Source: JAEXNA01 sp050486105 (GTDB lineage: Bacteria > Vulcanimicrobiota > Xenobia > Xenobiales > JADMJV01). From it: a stretch of 23,010 bases of DNA. Under the pieces are notes generated by a model. It searched no databases, was not told where the DNA came from, and saw only the letters and a program-made list of their open reading frames with translations. The position numbers and the translations under genes are program-made. Where the stretch lies: positions 1 to 23,010 of the forward strand of contig JBJHCR010000066.1 in the NCBI GenBank assembly GCA_050486105.1, read 5' to 3'. Shown here one piece after another: positions 15,729-22,490 of this stretch; the stretch's first letter is position 1, and the number at the start of each line of letters is the position of its first letter.

Positions 15729-17462
15729 CTACTCGCCACCCTCCACGTAGACGACACGGAGACACTCTTCCATGGTGGTCACGCCACTCAAGGTTTTCCG
15801 GAGACCATCGTCTTGCATAGTCTTCATGCCCTCTTCCACGGCTGCTTGACGAATCTCCGTCGCGGAGGCACGATTCAGAATCAACTGCCTGGTTCGATCT
15901 GAGGGCTGAAAGACTTCGTGAATTCCACTTCGACCGCGATAGCCGGTCATCTTACAGTGGTCACATCCTCGACCTCGGTAGAACTGAATATCACTATCTC
16001 CAAACATGGCCATACCAAACTTCCTCACAGCTTCAACCGGAGGAGTATAGCTCTCTTTACAGTTCGGACAGATACAGCGGGCAAGTCGCTGAGCTAACAC
16101 TCCAATAAGCGCAGAGGAGACCAAGAAGGGCTCTACGTCCATCTCCACCAGTCGAGAGATGGCGCCTGTCGAGTCGTTAGTGTGCAGGGTCGAGAGCACT
16201 AAGTGACCGGTCAGGGCAGCCTCTACAGCGATCTTGGCCGTCTCACCATCACGAATCTCACCGACCATGATAATATCGGGGTCCTGTCGCAGGAAGGATT
16301 TCAAAGCCGCCGCAAAAGTCAAACCGGCTTTATTGTTGGTCTGCACCTGGTTGATACCCTGAATTTGGTACTCTACCGGGTCCTCTACGGTGATGATGTT
16401 CTTGTCACCGGCATTGAGCTTGTTCAGGCAGGAGTACAGGGTCGTGGACTTACCAGATCCCGGTGGACCCGTCACCAGGAGCATCCCGTACGGCTTATCG
16501 ACGATGCCCTCCCAAAGTTCAAGATTATCCTGAGCAAACCCAAGCTTATTGAGGCCGAGCATAACCGAACTCTTGTCCAGAATACGCATGACGGTCTTCT
16601 CACCGTGCACCGTAGGAATGGTGGAGACACGAAGGTCAAATTCACGACCGTCGTGAGTCAAGTGGATCTTTCCGTCCTGGGGAACTCGCCGCTCAGCGAT
16701 ATCCATATTGGCCATAATCTTGATACGACTGACCATGGGCGCCTGAATGTGCTTTGGCGGACTCATCACATCGTGCAGAACTCCGTCTACTCGATACCGA
16801 ACGCGAACAGACTTAGCTTCCGGCTCGATGTGAATATCCGAAGCCTTATCGTTGATAGCCTGAGAGATAATCAAGTTGACAACCCTGACAATGGGGGCCT
16901 CATCGACCATCTCTTTGAGCTTATCCAAGGCGATCTCTTCATCCATATCGTCTTCGAAGTCCATATTGCCGAAGTCTTGGGCCGAGATATCCTTGACCGT
17001 CTCTTCAACCTCTACCAGGTCCGTGACTCCGTACTGTTGATTGATCGACTTCAGGATGGCCTCCTCGGTAGCGATCACCGGATGAATATTGAAACCCGTT
17101 ATCAGACTGATATCGTCTGTGGCTATCACGTCCCGAGGGTCCATCATGGCGAGCGTCAGGCGGTTGGCGTCATCTTGAGCGATGGGAACCACCTTATAGC
17201 GTCGCGCGAGGTCTTCCGGAATCAGGCGAGCCAAGTCCGGGTCGAGTTGCATACTATCCAAATCGACAAAGTCAACCCCCATCTTCGCCCCAAGAGTTTC
17301 TACAACATCTTTCTCGGTGACGAAGCCCATGGAAATGAGCACCTTCTGAAGGTTATCACCCGAACTTTCGGCCTTAGACATAGCTTTGTCTAACTGCCTG
17401 GGGGTGATGAAACCTTCCTCAACAAGAAGACTGCCTAACTCTTCTCTAGAGCTTGTTAGCAT
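15729..17462 (-). CDS. pilB: Type IV pilus extension ATPase PilB
   Basis: PilB is the hexameric ATPase that powers pilin polymerisation. The 577-residue product starts at ATG 17462 with GGGAG 7 nt upstream. An N-terminal MshEN-type domain (about 1-150) has ELGSLLVEEGFITPRQLD, but Glu stands where the c-di-GMP-contacting Arg of the RLG motif is expected. The motor domain has ASDIHIEP and VRYRVDGVL, Walker A GPPGSGKSTTL, Asp box IITVEDPVEYQIQGINQVQ, Walker B DIIMVGEIRDGETA and His box LVLSTLHTNDS. The four-Cys zinc motif CICPNC...CDHCKMTGYRGR is present, typical of PilB/GspE and absent from PilT. It opens the T4P cluster. Confidence 0.96.
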   Translation of the reverse strand: MLTSSREELGSLLVEEGFITPRQLDKAMSKAESSGDNLQKVLISMGFVTEKDVVETLGAKMGVDFVDLDSMQLDPDLARLIPEDLARRYKVVPIAQDDANRLTLAMMDPRDVIATDDISLITGFNIHPVIATEEAILKSINQQYGVTDLVEVEETVKDISAQDFGNMDFEDDMDEEIALDKLKEMVDEAPIVRVVNLIISQAINDKASDIHIEPEAKSVRVRYRVDGVLHDVMSPPKHIQAPMVSRIKIMANMDIAERRVPQDGKIHLTHDGREFDLRVSTIPTVHGEKTVMRILDKSSVMLGLNKLGFAQDNLELWEGIVDKPYGMLLVTGPPGSGKSTTLYSCLNKLNAGDKNIITVEDPVEYQIQGINQVQTNNKAGLTFAAALKSFLRQDPDIIMVGEIRDGETAKIAVEAALTGHLVLSTLHTNDSTGAISRLVEMDVEPFLVSSALIGVLAQRLARCICPNCKESYTPPVEAVRKFGMAMFGDSDIQFYRGRGCDHCKMTGYRGRSGIHEVFQPSDRTRQLILNRASATEIRQAAVEEGMKTMQDDGLRKTLSGVTTMEECLRVVYVEGGE

Positions 17463-17478
17463 TCCGCAACTCCCAATT

Positions 17479-17514
17479 CTTCTTTAGATCTGGCACCAGA
17501 GTTCAGGCTCAAGG
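17479..17514 (-). promoter_or_regulatory. Weak candidate promoter for pilB
   Basis: In the 202-nt gap between udk and pilB the minus strand has TTGAGC (4 of 6 matches) and, 18 nt later, TCTAAA (4 of 6 matches), about 20 nt before the pilB start. The gap length suggests a promoter for the pilus operon, but this match is weak and no clear terminator follows udk. Confidence 0.2.
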
Positions 17515-17664
17515 TATCTATTCACCTCGCCTGCTGCTTCCACGCCGCTCTTTTCTAGTTTTCCATAGGCCGGATCGTTTTCCTCTGTTAGACTTAGAGT
17601 TTAGACCAACATGAAACAAAAATAGTATGAACGTGCTCACTTTCTCCCTGAATCGCTCCGATTT

Positions 17665-18288
17665 CTAGCGATCATCTAGTATAGCGCGAATCTTCGACGC
17701 CAGAAGATCTATCGCGACATGATTTGCCCCACCCTGAGGGACGATCACGTCAGCATACCTCTTCGCCGGCTCCACGAACTGCAAGTGCATGGGCCGAACC
17801 GAGGACAAATACTGTTCGATTATGGAATCAATGGAGCGACCGCGCTCGATGAGGTCTCTTTGCAATCTTCGAATGAACCGTTCGTCAGGGTCGGTGTCCA
17901 CATAGACCTTCACATCCATCCGCTCTCTCAGTTTGCGATCTTCGAGAACCATGATCCCTTCCACCAGAATAATAGGTGCCGGCTCGATCCGTAGGGTGTG
18001 CTCGGCCCTAGAATGGGTCGCGTAATTGTAGATCGGTTGCTCAACGGCTTTACCTGCCAACAGTTGGTCGAGATGTCGAGCCAAGAGGTCGTTATCAAAA
18101 GCTAACGGGTGATCATAGTTGACTTGAGTGCGCTCCTCAAAGGGAAGCTGGCTTAGGTCTTTATAGTAGGCATCCTGAGGAATCAATCTCACCGGCTGAT
18201 CCTTAAATCCCTCGACCAATTTGCGCGCTACCGTAGTTTTACCGGAGCCGGAACCTCCGGCAACTCCAACCACAAAACACCTACCCAC
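17665..18288 (-). CDS. udk: Uridine kinase (uridine/cytidine phosphorylation)
   Basis: It phosphorylates uridine and cytidine to UMP and CMP in pyrimidine salvage. The 207-residue product starts at GTG 18286-18288, with GGAG 8 nt upstream; a TTG at 18306 is in frame but is part of the region preceding the ribosome-binding site. It has P-loop GGSGSGKTT (about residues 11-19), then IPQDAYYKDLSQLPFEER, the family motif NYDHPLAFD, PIYNYATHSR and the lid region DTDPDERFIRRLQRD. Length and motifs match the Udk family. It follows mltG by 63 nt. Salvage of nucleosides fits with deoC further upstream, but the genes may be neighbours by chance. Confidence 0.95.
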   Translation of the reverse strand: MGRCFVVGVAGGSGSGKTTVARKLVEGFKDQPVRLIPQDAYYKDLSQLPFEERTQVNYDHPLAFDNDLLARHLDQLLAGKAVEQPIYNYATHSRAEHTLRIEPAPIILVEGIMVLEDRKLRERMDVKVYVDTDPDERFIRRLQRDLIERGRSIDSIIEQYLSSVRPMHLQFVEPAKRYADVIVPQGGANHVAIDLLASKIRAILDDR

Positions 18289-18325
18289 AGATCCTTCTCC
18301 TATCAATCATCACGGCCGACAGGTT

Positions 18326-18347
18326 CTCGACTGCTCATCAAGTCGAG
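18326..18347 (-). repeat. Inverted repeat between mltG and udk
   Basis: CTCGACT and AGTCGAG form a perfect 7-bp stem around an 8-nt loop just after the mltG stop. No T-run follows on either strand, so it is at most a weak terminator or an RNA stability element. Confidence 0.4.
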
Positions 18348-18351
18348 GCCC

Positions 18352-19359
18352 TCACTTCTGGTATTTTGCAATGTTTGCCTGATGCTCGGCGTAATCTTTC
18401 CCAAACACATGACTGCCGTCGTCTTTGACATCGTTGCGCACATAGAAAAGATATTGGCTGGTTTTAGGATTGAGCGCTGCTTCGAGACTCGCAGCTCCAG
18501 GAGAGCAGATAGGCCCAGGGGGCAAGCCGTGATAGCGATAAGTGTTGTAGGGCGATGCTATCTCGAGATCGCGATAGAGAAGGACATCCTTTTGTTCACC
18601 GAGCGCATACTGAACAGTGGCGTCACATTCGAGCTTCATCCCGATCTTGAGCCTATTGATGTACACCCCAGCTATCAAAGGGCGCTCAGAGGCCACCTGG
18701 GCCTCGCGCTCCACCAACGAGGCCAAAATCACTGTGTCTTTGACACTCAACGGAGCTCCATCTTTGTGCTGCTGCCACATGGGCTCAAAAACCTCTCGAA
18801 ACTGCTCGGTCATCATACCGATTGCCTCACGGCCGTCGCAATCCCAAGGGAAATCGTAGGTACTAGGAAAAAGATAGCCTTCGAGATCCCTAGGGAACTC
18901 CCAGCCCAAATTGAGGTCCGGAGACTCTAGAGCCGACCAAAATTCTGCGGCAGGAACAACCTCTTGCTGCTCTAGAGAGCGGGCCGTTTGCTCTAGAGTG
19001 AAGCCCTCGGGGATGGTCGCTCTCCGGGTCAAGACTTCACCATCAACCAAGTCTCTGAGTACACCTCGCACGTCGTTCGTGGGGTCCACTGAGAAGAAAC
19101 CCGCCCTCAAAGCCGTGCCCTGCCGACGTTCTTGAAAGGTAAGAAGAAGCCGAAAAGCGAGAGAACTGGTAATCAGGCCACGCTCCTCCAGGGATCGAGC
19201 CACCTCCCGTCCACTCTCTCCTGAACGAACCTGAAAGACCTCAGGCTCACCGTCTACGGAAGCCGCCGCCCCCAACTCCTTGACAAACCAACCCAGAGCG
19301 AAAAGGGAAACGAGACCGAGAACGATTATTGCTCTCAATGCGAATAGTAAGGCTCTCAC
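18352..19359 (-). CDS. mltG: Endolytic murein transglycosylase MltG (YceG)
   Basis: MltG is an inner-membrane lytic transglycosylase that cuts nascent glycan strands. The 335-residue product starts at GTG 19359, overlapping the ruvX stop in GTGA. One N-terminal membrane helix (about residues 5-27) anchors it with the catalytic part in the periplasm. A LysM-like segment VFQVRSGESGREVARSLEERGLI is followed by the YceG domain with the signature LASLVEREAQVASERPLIAGVYINRL. The first Glu of VERE (about E217) aligns with the catalytic Glu of E. coli MltG. DATVQYAL, SPYNTYRYHGLPPGPICSPG and the final HVFGKDYAEHQAN are typical. Confidence 0.95.
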   Translation of the reverse strand: MRALLFALRAIIVLGLVSLFALGWFVKELGAAASVDGEPEVFQVRSGESGREVARSLEERGLITSSLAFRLLLTFQERRQGTALRAGFFSVDPTNDVRGVLRDLVDGEVLTRRATIPEGFTLEQTARSLEQQEVVPAAEFWSALESPDLNLGWEFPRDLEGYLFPSTYDFPWDCDGREAIGMMTEQFREVFEPMWQQHKDGAPLSVKDTVILASLVEREAQVASERPLIAGVYINRLKIGMKLECDATVQYALGEQKDVLLYRDLEIASPYNTYRYHGLPPGPICSPGAASLEAALNPKTSQYLFYVRNDVKDDGSHVFGKDYAEHQANIAKYQK

Positions 19360-19793
19360 CGAAGCCCGCCTTCGGTTTGACCCAGTTGGTTCCTGTCTAG
19401 ATAACTTTGGAGTATGAGAACCGCAGCCATGAGGTCTCGGGTCCCCTCGGGAACCCTTTTATGACCATCAGGTCTGACCTGATCTACCTGACGTGAAGTG
19501 AGCCTTTCATCCCATAGCTCCACTCCGATTCCAGGACCTAGGCGAGTTTGTAAACGTTCACGAAAATCTTCAACCCTCTTGGCTTGAGGTCCGCACTCCC
19601 CGGACATACTCAAGGGCAAGCCGAGAACAATGAGCCTCACACCTCGCTCGGAAACGATGCCCTGAAGGCGATTCAAAAGTCGAAATCTATCTCGACCATC
19701 GACCACTTCAAGACCAAGGGCAAGCTTGCCCGCCGGATCGGATAGGGCCACACCCACCCTTTTCTTTCCAAAGTCGAGACCCAAAACAGTCAC
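19356..19793 (-). CDS. ruvX: RuvX/YqgF family RNase H-like protein
   Basis: YqgF/RuvX is an essential RNase H-fold nuclease that processes 16S rRNA precursor; a Holliday junction resolvase role has also been proposed. The 145-residue product starts at GTG 19793, with GGAGG 8 nt upstream; the frame is open much further upstream but lies inside recO. Motifs are VLGLDFGKKRVGVALSDP at the N terminus, IVLGLPLSMSGECGPQAKRVEDF in the middle and ELWDERLTSRQ near the C terminus, with the acidic residues of the active site present. It overlaps recO by GTGA at its start and mltG by GTGA at its end, implying translational coupling of all three. Confidence 0.94.
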   Translation of the reverse strand: MTVLGLDFGKKRVGVALSDPAGKLALGLEVVDGRDRFRLLNRLQGIVSERGVRLIVLGLPLSMSGECGPQAKRVEDFRERLQTRLGPGIGVELWDERLTSRQVDQVRPDGHKRVPEGTRDLMAAVLILQSYLDRNQLGQTEGGLR

Positions 19794-20503
19794 GAAGTCT
19801 TCCTCCGATAGAGAGGACGAAACAGAGACTCCGGCACTTCCAAATGAAATCGAAATTGTTCTCGATATACCAGCCCAACTTCGGCCACCGAGCGGTCTCG
19901 TACAGGTCGAAAGTCCCAGCGCTGCTGGCGAACCTGAAAGTCGACCTCTCTCAACAGCCTCAAGGTGGCCTCGCCGACGGGCAGGCCCTGGCCTCCCGCA
20001 CACTGAGCGCAGCGCAGGCCTCCATCCTCGAAAAAAAACCGAGACAGCCCTTCACCCCCACAATCAAGACAGGCCTGGAACGAGAGTCCTAACCCTAAAC
20101 GCTCGAGAAGGAGGTGCTGTCCGAGCAAGCCCACTCCTACCGGGTCCAAGCCATCGTTCAAAGCGCCTAACAGAGATTGCATATCCTGATAATGGGAGGC
20201 GCAAGGGTCTCGCTCGGGCCAAGCCGCCAACCAGAGACGAGCAAAAAAACCCGCCGCTAGGAGGTGTTTGAGCGAAGACTTGAGGCCTGGGAAAGACCTT
20301 CTGAGGACTGGTTGCGTAAGATTTTCGAGAGCTTCTCGTCTGCAAAATCGAGCAACCACCTCAGTAGGCGGGTCGAACAAGCCGATCGACCCGCGCTGCC
20401 CCCCTTTGCCCCTACGAACAACGGCAGAGAACTTTCCTGTCTTTGGCCCAAATCCAATCGCGATCAGGTCGCTCTCCCCGAGCTGCCGGGTCGCCAAGAG
20501 CAA
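19790..20503 (-). CDS. recO: DNA repair protein RecO
   Basis: RecO helps RecR load RecA onto single-stranded DNA in the RecFOR pathway. The best start is TTG 20503, with GAGG 8 nt upstream, giving 237 residues beginning LLATRQLGESDLIAIGFGP, which aligns with the RecO N-terminal OB fold. The open frame continues upstream to 20776, but that part lies antisense-like inside deoC coding sequence in another frame and is not RecO. The C-terminal helical domain has a zinc-type pair, CLDCGG and CAQCAG. It begins 23 nt after deoC and overlaps ruvX, so it may be read through from the BMC operon. Confidence 0.9.
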   Translation of the reverse strand: MLLATRQLGESDLIAIGFGPKTGKFSAVVRRGKGGQRGSIGLFDPPTEVVARFCRREALENLTQPVLRRSFPGLKSSLKHLLAAGFFARLWLAAWPERDPCASHYQDMQSLLGALNDGLDPVGVGLLGQHLLLERLGLGLSFQACLDCGGEGLSRFFFEDGGLRCAQCAGGQGLPVGEATLRLLREVDFQVRQQRWDFRPVRDRSVAEVGLVYREQFRFHLEVPESLFRPLYRRKTS

Positions 20504-20526
20504 GAAATCTTCCTCGCGCTCTCGAC

Positions 20527-21456
20527 TCAGTAGCTTCCCGATCCTTGCTCCCCGCGAACGATCTTGACCGAGGCGCTGGCCCCAATCCTGGTGGCGCCGG
20601 CCTCCACCATCTCCCGAGCGGAATCGAGATCTCGAACACCTCCGGAAGCTTTGACTCCCATCGATCGACCCACCGTCTTGCGCATGAGAGCCACGTGATG
20701 AACGGTTGCCCCACCAGGACCAAAGCCCGTTGAAGTCTTGACATAATCCAAGCCAGCTCGTTTGGCCATATGGCAAGACCGTATGACCTCATCATCCGTC
20801 AGCAAAGCCGTCTCAAATATGGCCTTGGTGAGTCGCCCGCTGGCAGCGCGCACAACCTCACGCATATCCTCTTCTACCAACTGGTCCTGACCACTCTTGA
20901 GAGCTCCGATATTGATCACCATGTCGATTTCATCCGCCCCGTTGGCCACGGCCTCCTTAGTCTCGGAAACCTTAGTAAAGGTGGTGGTCGCTCCCAACGG
21001 AAATCCCACGACAGTACAGACTTTGACCGAAGACCCCCTCAGCAAATCGGCAGCCAGGCTTACATGGCTGGGATTGACGCACACCGAAGCGAACCCGTTC
21101 TCTCGAGCTTCACGACACAGTTCGCGAACCTCGTCGGAGGTCGCCGTGGGAGCCAGCAGGGTGTGGTCGATCCGGGGCGCGATATCAGCCCCACTGACCA
21201 CTCCTCCCAACCGGTTTCCCACTCGGTCGGCTCCGTTGGTCATTATGGCTCGAACGGATCCGGGCACCAACTCTGCACAACAACCCACCCCGGCACATTC
21301 CCCGGTGGTTCGCAGTAGACAAACTTTTCCGTCACGGGTCTTACTGGGCCCGACTTCTCCAGAGGAATTCCCTCCCACAGGTGAAGCCTGCTGCACCTGC
21401 GCGACCTCTTTGAGGACTTCTCGAGTGATTCGACCCACTAACTCTTCAATATCCAT
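20527..21456 (-). CDS. deoC: BMC-type deoxyribose-phosphate aldolase with N-terminal extension
   Basis: DeoC cleaves 2-deoxyribose-5-phosphate to acetaldehyde and glyceraldehyde-3-phosphate through a Lys Schiff base. The TIM barrel (about residues 92-310) begins at IDHTLLAPTAT and has all key residues: Asp in EIDMVINIGAL, the Schiff-base Lys in DYVKTSTGFGPGG and the second Lys in MGVKASGGVRD. The start ATG 21456 is one nt after the stop of the upstream shell gene (TAGTATG), implying coupling. About 90 residues precede the barrel. Residues 1-22 (MDIEELVGRITREVLKEVAQ...) form an amphipathic helix like BMC encapsulation peptides, followed by a Gly/Ser linker and a Cys-rich segment with C46, C54, C59 and C60. 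Enzyme identity is firm; BMC targeting is inferred from the helix and the neighbours. Confidence 0.93.
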   Translation of the reverse strand: MDIEELVGRITREVLKEVAQVQQASPVGGNSSGEVGPSKTRDGKVCLLRTTGECAGVGCCAELVPGSVRAIMTNGADRVGNRLGGVVSGADIAPRIDHTLLAPTATSDEVRELCREARENGFASVCVNPSHVSLAADLLRGSSVKVCTVVGFPLGATTTFTKVSETKEAVANGADEIDMVINIGALKSGQDQLVEEDMREVVRAASGRLTKAIFETALLTDDEVIRSCHMAKRAGLDYVKTSTGFGPGGATVHHVALMRKTVGRSMGVKASGGVRDLDSAREMVEAGATRIGASASVKIVRGEQGSGSY

Positions 21457-21457
21457 A

Positions 21458-21751
21458 CTATCGCTTTCCGTTCTCTCCAAGTTTGGTGTCCACCTCATCC
21501 ACGATTCCGACCACTATGGCCTCACAGGGTGTATCGTTATCTTCAAGAGCAAACCTGGTGGAACTCCCCTCGTAGACCACCAGAACCCTATCGTCTGTTC
21601 GACAGCCCACCAAGTCCACCGCAAGCACCGGCGGACCGAGGCGCTCTCCCGAAGTGGGGTGGCAAGGAGCCACCAATTTGAGGGAGGCCTGCTTCACCGA
21701 CTCCACCCTCTCAGTGGCCCAGATAGTCCCTATCACTCGAGAGAATATCAA
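21458..21751 (-). CDS. BMC shell vertex protein (EutN/CcmL, BMC-P) copy 2
   Basis: BMC-P proteins are pentamers that cap the vertices of icosahedral microcompartments. The 97-residue product starts at TTG 21751, overlapping the stop of the preceding vertex gene in TTGA. It begins MIFSRVIGTIWATERVESVKQASLKLV, with PPVLAVDLVGCRTDDRVLVVYEG in the middle and AIVVGIVDEVD at the end, the family pattern. It diverges clearly from the other copy, so the two probably occupy different vertex positions or sites. No hexameric BMC-H gene is visible, so the remaining shell genes should lie beyond 23010 or elsewhere. Confidence 0.92.
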   Translation of the reverse strand: MIFSRVIGTIWATERVESVKQASLKLVAPCHPTSGERLGPPVLAVDLVGCRTDDRVLVVYEGSSTRFALEDNDTPCEAIVVGIVDEVDTKLGENGKR

Positions 21752-22017
21752 CGAAGCTCCATTCCGTCGACCAAGCCGACGATGGCGGCGTCAAAAGGAG
21801 CCATGTCCGTTTTCTTCCAGGGGATGATCGCTTCTTTACCCTTGACCAAGTAGACCAAGTCTCCACTCCGGCTGCCGATATTGTCTACCGCCACCAACAT
21901 AGGTCCCGTCTGTTGTCGGCCTTCATCCACCGGTTGGACCACGCGATACACCGCTCCATGCAACTCTGCGAGACTGTGAGTCGCAACCACGGAACCGCGG
22001 ACCAATCCAAGAAACAT
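21748..22017 (-). CDS. BMC shell vertex protein (EutN/CcmL, BMC-P) copy 1
   Basis: The 89-residue product starts at ATG 22017, sharing one base with the rpiB stop (TAATG). It has the EutN/CcmL layout: FLGLVRGSVVATHSLAELHG at the N terminus, PMLVAVDNIGSRSGDLVYLVKGKEA in the core and FDAAIVGLVDGMEL at the C terminus. Length is typical. It would form a pentameric cap of the microcompartment shell. The overlaps with rpiB and with the second vertex gene show a single coupled operon. Confidence 0.94.
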   Translation of the reverse strand: MFLGLVRGSVVATHSLAELHGAVYRVVQPVDEGRQQTGPMLVAVDNIGSRSGDLVYLVKGKEAIIPWKKTDMAPFDAAIVGLVDGMELR

Positions 22018-22478
22018 TAAGGCGCATCCTTGAAAAATCGGTGCTCAATCGAGGTGATCTTCTCGATCCGTCGAGCATGTCGACCGCCCTCAAATTCTGA
22101 CCCCAAAAAAGCCGCTACGATCTCTTTAGCGTTCTCCGCTCCAACTGCCTTGGAGCCCAGACTCAACACATTGGCAGCATTATGCTGCCGGGAGTTCTTT
22201 GCAGTGAAGGTGCAGTAACAAGCGGCCGCCCGAACACCGGGAATTTTGTTGGCCGTTATCGCGCTGCCACAACCAGCGCCGTCGATGACAATCCCCACAT
22301 ACTCATCGGGCGCCGAAGCCACTCCTTGGGCCACAAGCAGAGCGAAATCCGGATAATCCACGGGTTCGTTGCTGTGGGTGCCGTAGTCGAGAAAGGCGAC
22401 CCCCGTCTCCTGAAACCAGGCCAAGAGTTCCTGTTTTAATTCGTAACCTCCGTGGTCGGAGCCGATCAAGACTTTCAC
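22017..22478 (-). CDS. rpiB: RpiB/LacAB-family sugar-phosphate isomerase, BMC-associated variant
   Basis: RpiB interconverts ribose-5-phosphate and ribulose-5-phosphate; LacA/LacB do the same for galactose-6-phosphate. The 153-residue product starts at GTG 22478 with GAGGAG 6 nt upstream. The fold signature is clear: IGSDHGGYELKQEL, DYGTHSNEPVDYPDFA and the phosphate-binding SRQHNAANVLSLGS with His99, then FEGGRHARRIEKI. The active-site loop, however, reads IDGAGCGSAITANK where standard RpiB has xCGTGxGxSIAANK: position 66, the catalytic Cys, is Asp, and a Cys appears at 70 instead. The substrate may therefore differ. Its place between the dehydrogenase and shell genes ties it to the BMC pathway. 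Confidence 0.92.
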   Translation of the reverse strand: MKVLIGSDHGGYELKQELLAWFQETGVAFLDYGTHSNEPVDYPDFALLVAQGVASAPDEYVGIVIDGAGCGSAITANKIPGVRAAACYCTFTAKNSRQHNAANVLSLGSKAVGAENAKEIVAAFLGSEFEGGRHARRIEKITSIEHRFFKDAP

Positions 22479-22490
22479 ACCAATCTCCTC

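Noticed and set aside
16203..17393. 396-codon plus-strand ORF antisense to pilB
   Set aside because: Mirror of a conserved ATPase gene; its composition follows the complementary codons of pilB and shows no motif.
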